This document shows, one piece after another, positions 5,878-9,746 of a stretch of DNA of 9,746 nucleotides (the first letter of the stretch is position 1; every line of letters begins with the position of its first letter). The DNA lies in contig JAQXFM010000151.1 of NCBI GenBank assembly GCA_029250305.1, positions 1-9,746 on the forward strand, given 5' to 3'. The position numbers were made by a program, and so were the translations under genes. The notes beneath the pieces are model-generated. The model was not told the DNA's origin. It made no database searches and saw only the letters and a program-made list of their open reading frames with translations. Source of the DNA: Candidatus Poseidoniaceae archaeon (GTDB taxonomy: Archaea > Thermoplasmatota > Poseidoniia > Poseidoniales > Poseidoniaceae).

Positions 5878-6180
5878 CTAATTTGACGATTCCGCCGACC
5901 CATCTGACATTCCTTGTGAATTTCGAGCCCTTTGAGCCCCGACGATGATGGCGCCAATCACGCTCAATGTCATGATGTTTGCAAGAATCATCGCAATTGA
6001 ATCCACCAAAACGCCGTACACCAGCCAAAGAAGAAGCGCGAATGAAACCACGCCAAATGAAGTCAAAGAGAGCCCCTCGTGGCGCTTGTGGACCCATACT
6101 TCGATGATCTGTGGAATCCAAGCAAAAATACCAATCACGCCAGCAAGAAGTCCGATTGCTTCAATCCACATAGCGGCCAT
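5878..6180 (-). CDS. SemiSWEET / PQ-loop family membrane transporter
   Basis: This is a small three-helix membrane protein (100 residues from the ATG at 6180) of the SemiSWEET/PQ-loop family, which dimerise and move sugars or other small metabolites through the cytoplasmic membrane. Helix 1 (about 7-29) ends in FAWIPQIIEVW, with the signature Pro-Gln at 23-24. Helix 2 (about 40-59) contains SFALLLWLVYG, and helix 3 (about 61-83) contains the conserved Asn68 in ILANIMTL. The tail after residue 84 is polar (RARNSQGMSDGSAESS). An in-frame TTG at 6201 would add seven residues. The ATG at 6180, or another at 6171, gives a more family-like N-terminus; none has a convincing Shine-Dalgarno. It lies 24 bases after the NERD gene and 19 before the DUF3592-like gene. 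Substrate is unknown. Confidence 0.85.
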   Translation of the reverse strand: MAAMWIEAIGLLAGVIGIFAWIPQIIEVWVHKRHEGLSLTSFGVVSFALLLWLVYGVLVDSIAMILANIMTLSVIGAIIVGAQRARNSQGMSDGSAESSN

Positions 6181-6204
6181 GAACAAGCAGCGCCGGACCA
6201 ACCC

Positions 6205-7140
6205 TCATGAGGCTTTTTCTTTGCTTGACGTTTCGTGAACCGCCCATTCTGCAGGCGGCTTTGAAACAAAAATACGTTCAACGTTGGCCCAATCCACCTC
6301 ACGGCTCCGTTTTTCCCCAACCACATGCATGTTGAGGGTGAGCCCGAAGGGAACCTTCGCTTCGATGTTCTTGGATCCTCGGCTGAGGTGAACTTCAGTG
6401 GGGTTGTTTGAGAACAATGAGAACAATGATCGGCGTTGGGTGAGGTTTGCATTGACATCCGAGGTTCGTGCGGCGAACCATTCGTCAACATCCTTGCCAA
6501 GGCCAAGACCAAAGACATCACCTTTCAGCAATAATCCGCCGTTGAGATGTACCTCGTCCCAAGTGTTGAACCCCTCAAGCGTCTCAACGAGATCTTGGTT
6601 GAGTTCCCCCGGCTGGGTTGTTTCAAGCAATTTGATAAATCCGGCTTCATTCACCATTTCAGCCTTCAAGTCACTCGGAATTTCCGGCCATTCAAGGCGC
6701 TGATGAGTCATCGCCACGATCACTCGGAAGTCAAGTTCATCATCCCCCGTGAGGCCAAGACGTTTGTTGTGCAAGGCGGCGAGAAGGTCCGCCTTTCGAG
6801 CAATTCGGTCGGCCACACCGTCGTGGTTGTGCTGTGATCCATTGTTCCTGTTTTGAACGAAATGATGTTCCTTTGTAATCACAAACGAGCCAGCCCAATG
6901 CTTCTGTTCAACCACAAGCATCGTGTTTCCGCCTATGATGACCATATCGATTTCCCGTCGCCCTCCATCGGGGTCAGGAATCCGAACCGATTCGTAAATT
7001 TTCCAACCGTTCCTTCGCCCAGCAGCCCGGGAAAGTTTTGCTAAGCGTGTTTCAGCAAGATCTCCAGCTCTGTGGATTTCGTCGTGCGGAAACGACTTCC
7101 GCCGCGCCCGCCACCATTTCCACCGGATGCTGAAGGACAT
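6205..7140 (-). CDS. NERD-domain (nuclease-related) protein with uncharacterised C-terminal region
   Basis: The N-terminal half of this 311-residue protein is a NERD domain, a PD-(D/E)xK-fold nuclease relative. Glu30 in GDLAETRL, Asp65 in REIDMVIIGGNTMLVVEQK and the Glu78-Gln79-Lys80 triad fit the expected E...D...ExK active site, so catalytic residues look intact. The domain covers about 24-150, with VIVAMTHQ at 140-147 as a late beta strand. Residues about 160-195 look like a helical linker, and about 195-300 form a region I do not recognise (HLNGGLLLKGDVFGLG, then strands such as EVHLSRG and VPFGLTLNMHVVG). There is no signal peptide or TM segment. The start at 7140 has GAGGTG 8 bases upstream, overlapping the end of the HAD gene. 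NERD proteins often carry extra domains for DNA processing; here the role is unknown. It is the third gene of the five-gene cluster. Confidence 0.82.
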   Translation of the reverse strand: MSFSIRWKWWRARRKSFPHDEIHRAGDLAETRLAKLSRAAGRRNGWKIYESVRIPDPDGGRREIDMVIIGGNTMLVVEQKHWAGSFVITKEHHFVQNRNNGSQHNHDGVADRIARKADLLAALHNKRLGLTGDDELDFRVIVAMTHQRLEWPEIPSDLKAEMVNEAGFIKLLETTQPGELNQDLVETLEGFNTWDEVHLNGGLLLKGDVFGLGLGKDVDEWFAARTSDVNANLTQRRSLFSLFSNNPTEVHLSRGSKNIEAKVPFGLTLNMHVVGEKRSREVDWANVERIFVSKPPAEWAVHETSSKEKAS

Positions 7141-7147
7141 AACTCAT

Positions 7148-7936
7148 TCACCTCAGAAGGCTGTCCACACTTTCGACGATAACGGTCGGACGCTGTTCAG
7201 CCCCTGTAGGAAGGGACTCCACATCTGCCATGGTCGCTTCTCCAGACAACACGAGCACACCTACACAGCCGGCGCGGGTCGCCATGGCAATGTCGGTATA
7301 CAATCGGTCACCAACCATGGCACACTTTGCAGGATCAAGGCCCAACGCCTCAATCTTATGCAAAATCATTCCAGCGTTTGGCTTTCCTGTGATGTGAACA
7401 GGATCGACACCTGTTGTGACTTTGAGCATGGCAAGGTATGCGCCAACATCTGGCAGGCCCCCATCTGGCGATGGACACACCATGTCTGGATGACTTGCTA
7501 CAAGAGGGACGCCAGCGTGCAAATAAATGCTACCAGTTGCAATTTTCTCATAATTGATTTCGGTATCGTAGCCGAGTACGACGTATTGTGGCGAAGCGGA
7601 ACGGGTGGTAATGCCAACCTCTTCCATCATCTCACGCATGCCCTCAGTTCCAATGAGCCACGTTTCAGTGACTGCTTCTTTTTTGAGCCACGCCAAGAGA
7701 TCGTGCGTTGAAAGCAACACATCTTCTTCGACAGCAGGAATTCCAAACTTTTCCAGCTTCTTGAGGTATTGCGTGACTGAACGGCTCGAGTTGTTTGAAA
7801 GGAAATACCGTGCGACCCCTTGCTCGTCGCATCGGTCTAGAAATTCCATAGCGCCGGAAATCAGTTCACCGCCAAGGTAAATTGTACCGTCGAGGTCAAG
7901 AAAAACCGCTTCAATACCGTCAAGTTTTGCATCCAT
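7148..7936 (-). CDS. HAD-superfamily phosphatase, subfamily IIA (NagD / p-nitrophenylphosphatase type)
   Basis: This is a 262-residue cytoplasmic phosphohydrolase. Motif I is FLDLDGTIYLGG, with nucleophile Asp14 and acid/base Asp16. Motif II is LSNNSS with Ser47 and Asn48. Lys185 in ITGKPNAGM is motif III. GDRLYTDI with Asp210 and Asp215 is motif IV. The C2-type cap between motifs II and III contains VVLGYDTEINYEK and ASHPDMVCPSPDG, as in NagD, AraL and eukaryotic phosphoglycolate phosphatase. All four motifs are intact and the length is normal. Substrates of this branch include sugar phosphates, nucleotides and 2-phosphoglycolate; the sequence does not decide among them. The start at 7936 has GAGGTG 5 bases upstream, overlapping the TGA of the reductase gene, so translational coupling is likely. 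It lies 9 bases after the reductase and 7 before the NERD gene. Confidence 0.92.
   Translation of the reverse strand: MDAKLDGIEAVFLDLDGTIYLGGELISGAMEFLDRCDEQGVARYFLSNNSSRSVTQYLKKLEKFGIPAVEEDVLLSTHDLLAWLKKEAVTETWLIGTEGMREMMEEVGITTRSASPQYVVLGYDTEINYEKIATGSIYLHAGVPLVASHPDMVCPSPDGGLPDVGAYLAMLKVTTGVDPVHITGKPNAGMILHKIEALGLDPAKCAMVGDRLYTDIAMATRAGCVGVLVLSGEATMADVESLPTGAEQRPTVIVESVDSLLR
7149..7154 (-). promoter_or_regulatory. Shine-Dalgarno site of the NERD gene inside the HAD gene end
   Basis: GAGGTG on the minus strand lies 8 bases before the ATG at 7140 and includes two bases of the HAD stop codon (7148-7150). It supports the chosen start and suggests coupled translation. Confidence 0.6.
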
Positions 7937-7941
7937 ACTCG

Positions 7942-7947
7942 CACCTC
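7942..7947 (-). promoter_or_regulatory. Shine-Dalgarno site of the HAD gene overlapping the reductase stop
   Basis: GAGGTG on the minus strand lies 5 bases before the ATG at 7936. Its first two bases belong to the TGA stop (7946-7948) of the upstream reductase. It supports the start and suggests coupled translation. Confidence 0.65.
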
Positions 7948-9343
7948 AAAAGAGCAACGTTTTCATCATGAACCAAGGTGAGTGAAGGTTTTCTTGTGCC
8001 TCTTTACTTGCGATCATTTCCGTCATCATCTCTTGCAAAGCAGGTTTCTTTTCTGCCTTTCCGACAAACCAATTGAGCAACCATGAACGGCGACTCAACT
8101 TTTGCATCCGATAGGAATTGATGAGTTCGGGTCCGAGCACCTTCCAAACTTCTTCTTGATATTCGAGGGGTGTCTTCCCGCCCAAAATATGATTTGCAGC
8201 CATTTCTCCTGTCACGAGTGCATTTCCAACGCCTTCACCTGAAAATGGGTCCACGAGGGACGCAGCGTCGCCGACCAACCGAACCCCGTTCATGCTCGAA
8301 CGGCGTGGATTCATCTTGGATTTCTTTCGGGGTGAGCCAAATGGCAGTTGCCAGCCTTTTGCTGAACCTGGCACCATCTCGGCCTCAGCAAAGCGATCTT
8401 TGAACATTGGATGATTGGCAATGACATCGGCTTGAAGGGCTTTCAACTTCTTCTTCTGCTTGTCAAGCAGGCCCATCACCATGCCAATGCCAACGTTCAC
8501 CACGTTATCGGACACAGGGAAGAGCCAGAAGTAGCCTGGAATAACCGTATCAACAAAGTGAATCTCGATGTCTCCACTCGCCGCTTCACAGCCCTTGACG
8601 TTGCGCCAATATTCTCGGTAGCCACCACAATAGTGGTCCCTGTCCATCATATCTTCATTGTAACTTGACTCGACAACGGATCTTGCCACTGGACATCGGT
8701 ACCCTGCAGCACCGACTAATTCGCGGGTGTAGAAGGTGAATTCCTCTCCCTTTCTGCCACCGATTCGGACGATGACGCCAGCAGCATGCCGTGCGTCGCC
8801 ACTGCCTTCACCTGGGTCCTCGCCCCCGTTGCCATCATCGAAAAGCACGGTTCGAACTTCCCCGCCTTGAATCACGGATCCGCCGGCCTCTCTGACCATG
8901 CCCTGGCACCGCTTGAAGAGCAGTGCGTCGAACTGAGCGCGCGGGAGCGAATAGCCAGCCTCAAGCTTCGCAACATCTTCTTCTGGGAGAGGAACGCGAA
9001 CCTTGTTGCCCTTTGGTGATGAAAACAAAATACCGGTCACTCGGAAATGCGGCGTTGACTCTAAGTCGGCTTTTACTCCAAGCGTAGAGACGTGACTGAG
9101 GGACTTACCTCCAACAGCGTCACCACAGACCTTGTCACGCGGCCACACATCTTTCTCGATGAGCAACACCTTCTTTCCGGCCATTGCCAGATAGCCTGCT
9201 GCGGACGAACCACCAGGCCCTCCACCCACAACAATGGCGTCAAACGTTTCACCACTTTTTGGAGCGTCGCCAGTTTCGATTGGGTGTTCCCAGATACGCT
9301 CGGCAGCACCTGCATCCTTGGTCATGACCACCACACACCCCAT
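7946..9343 (-). CDS. Geranylgeranyl reductase family FAD-dependent oxidoreductase
   Basis: This 465-residue flavoprotein probably reduces isoprenoid double bonds; in archaea the family saturates the geranylgeranyl chains of ether membrane lipids or respiratory quinones. The FAD-binding Rossmann motif is DAIVVGGGPGGSSAAGYLA (35-53; Gly40, Gly42, Gly45), with Glu63 in LLIEKD binding the adenosine ribose. RDKVCGDAVGGK (69-80; Cys73) is the family's conserved Cys loop next to the flavin. PGYFWLFPVSD at 269-279 is the PxxYxWxFP substrate block. VGDAASLVDPFSGEGVGNAL (357-376) is the second FAD motif. There are two unusual parts: a Gly/Asp/Glu-rich insert at about 169-187 and a basic stretch at 338-350 (PRKKSKMNPRR). 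The start at 9343 follows AAGGGGTGA almost directly; a second ATG at 9325 is possible. It is first in the minus-strand cluster and divergent from the EamA gene. The exact lipid or quinone substrate is inferred only from family. Confidence 0.9.
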   Translation of the reverse strand: MGCVVVMTKDAGAAERIWEHPIETGDAPKSGETFDAIVVGGGPGGSSAAGYLAMAGKKVLLIEKDVWPRDKVCGDAVGGKSLSHVSTLGVKADLESTPHFRVTGILFSSPKGNKVRVPLPEEDVAKLEAGYSLPRAQFDALLFKRCQGMVREAGGSVIQGGEVRTVLFDDGNGGEDPGEGSGDARHAAGVIVRIGGRKGEEFTFYTRELVGAAGYRCPVARSVVESSYNEDMMDRDHYCGGYREYWRNVKGCEAASGDIEIHFVDTVIPGYFWLFPVSDNVVNVGIGMVMGLLDKQKKKLKALQADVIANHPMFKDRFAEAEMVPGSAKGWQLPFGSPRKKSKMNPRRSSMNGVRLVGDAASLVDPFSGEGVGNALVTGEMAANHILGGKTPLEYQEEVWKVLGPELINSYRMQKLSRRSWLLNWFVGKAEKKPALQEMMTEMIASKEAQENLHSPWFMMKTLLF

Positions 9344-9429
9344 TCACCCCTTGAGTGTTCGCGTTGTGGTTGCTGAAAAGACCCTGTCTGAACCGTCACC
9401 CTCATCCGTCGAATCATCGAGGCGAGTCC
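9344..9429. promoter_or_regulatory. Short divergent promoter region between the reductase operon and the EamA gene
   Basis: These 86 bases must hold promoters for both directions unless upstream regions inside the genes are used. I see no clear TATA-like tract and no long inverted repeat. GAGG at 9419-9422, 7 bases before the ATG at 9430, is a plausible Shine-Dalgarno site for the plus-strand gene. Confidence 0.4.
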
Positions 9430-9746
9430 ATGGCGGAGTCTGCTGTCGGGCATGGTGCTCAGTTGGCAACCACCTCCCTTGCCCCGAATCAACGAAAAAG
9501 AGCCATTGCGGCGCTCTTGGTCGTCACCTCGGTATGGGGTGCGACGTTCAGTTGGATGAAGCAGGCGCTTAACGAACTCCAACCGGAAATCGAGGCGTAC
9601 GGGAGCAACAGAGTTGTTGGCGTTCTTGTTGCTGCGCGGTTTGCGATCGCAGCACTTGTGATGGTGATCTTCTTTCCAAAAGCAAGGGCTGCATTGCGGG
9701 ACAAAGAACAATGGAAAGGCGGCGCATTGCTTGGCGGCGTCATGCT
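9430..9746 (+). CDS. EamA/DMT-family transporter, N-terminal part (truncated by window edge)
   Basis: 105 codons of an open frame run from the ATG at 9430 off the right edge. After a polar N-terminus of about 22 residues, a first membrane helix (about 26-44, IAALLVVTSVWGATFSWMK) carries the VWGxTF signature of the drug/metabolite transporter superfamily. A second helix follows at about 62-82 (VVGVLVAARFAIAALVMVIFF), with the conserved Ala-Arg-Phe typical of EamA helix 2. A charged loop (KARAALRDKEQWKGG) leads into a third helix at the edge. Complete family members have ten helices and about 300 residues, so roughly two thirds is missing. They export or import amino acids, purines or other small metabolites; the substrate cannot be told. 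GAGG 7 bases upstream supports the start. Confidence 0.85.
   Translation, partial: MAESAVGHGAQLATTSLAPNQRKRAIAALLVVTSVWGATFSWMKQALNELQPEIEAYGSNRVVGVLVAARFAIAALVMVIFFPKARAALRDKEQWKGGALLGGVM

Noticed and set aside
6135..6521. 128-codon minus-strand frame across the NERD/SemiSWEET junction
   Set aside because: It runs in another frame of two well-supported genes; no NERD or SemiSWEET motif is read in it.
7127..7711. 194-codon plus-strand open frame
   Set aside because: It is antisense to the HAD phosphatase, whose four catalytic motifs are intact.
1..9746. CRISPR arrays, tRNA or rRNA genes, insertion sequences, attachment sites
   Set aside because: I saw no regularly spaced repeats, cloverleaf-like sequences, transposase motifs or long flanking repeats on either strand.

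Overview
The window looks like a piece of a marine planktonic archaeal genome, most likely Marine Group II (Candidatus Poseidoniales) or a close Thermoplasmatota relative. This assignment is inferred from gene content, not from a marker gene. The supporting points are an XRE-HTH plus CBS-pair regulator of the kind common in Euryarchaeota, a geranylgeranyl-reductase-family flavoprotein, a eukaryote-like orotidine-5'-phosphate decarboxylase, a secreted lipoprotein hydrolase with an LSGC lipobox, and GAGGTG-type Shine-Dalgarno sites. There are no RNA genes, mobile elements or CRISPR arrays. No gene-free stretch exceeds 300 bases; the longest is 266 bases.

Layout. 1-261 (minus): N-terminal part of pyrF, cut by the left edge. 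325-1317 (minus): an extended SDR of the dihydroflavonol-reductase type. A short divergent promoter region holding a 21-bp inverted repeat separates it from a secreted CocE/X-Pro-peptidase-type serine hydrolase (1396-3180, plus). That gene converges with an HTH-CBS regulator (3184-3738, minus) across a hairpin containing both stop codons. The AT-rich region 3739-4004 holds a 29-bp near-palindrome, spaced repeats and a hairpin covering a Shine-Dalgarno site. It separates the regulator from a divergent type II glutamine synthetase (4005-5015, plus). From 9343 leftwards to 5031 five minus-strand genes are tightly packed and probably form one operon: geranylgeranyl reductase, NagD-type HAD phosphatase, NERD nuclease-domain protein, SemiSWEET transporter, and a two-TM DUF3592-like membrane protein. 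A divergent EamA/DMT transporter (9430-9746, plus) runs off the right edge.

How the parts may fit. The best candidate for a regulatory system is the HTH-CBS / glutamine synthetase pair. CBS domains commonly sense adenylates, glutamine synthetase consumes ATP, and the shared intergenic region carries operator-like and RNA-hairpin elements. The hydrolase fits a peptide- or ester-scavenging lifestyle. The five-gene cluster mixes isoprenoid-lipid reduction with membrane and nuclease-like proteins; a common role is not evident from sequence alone.
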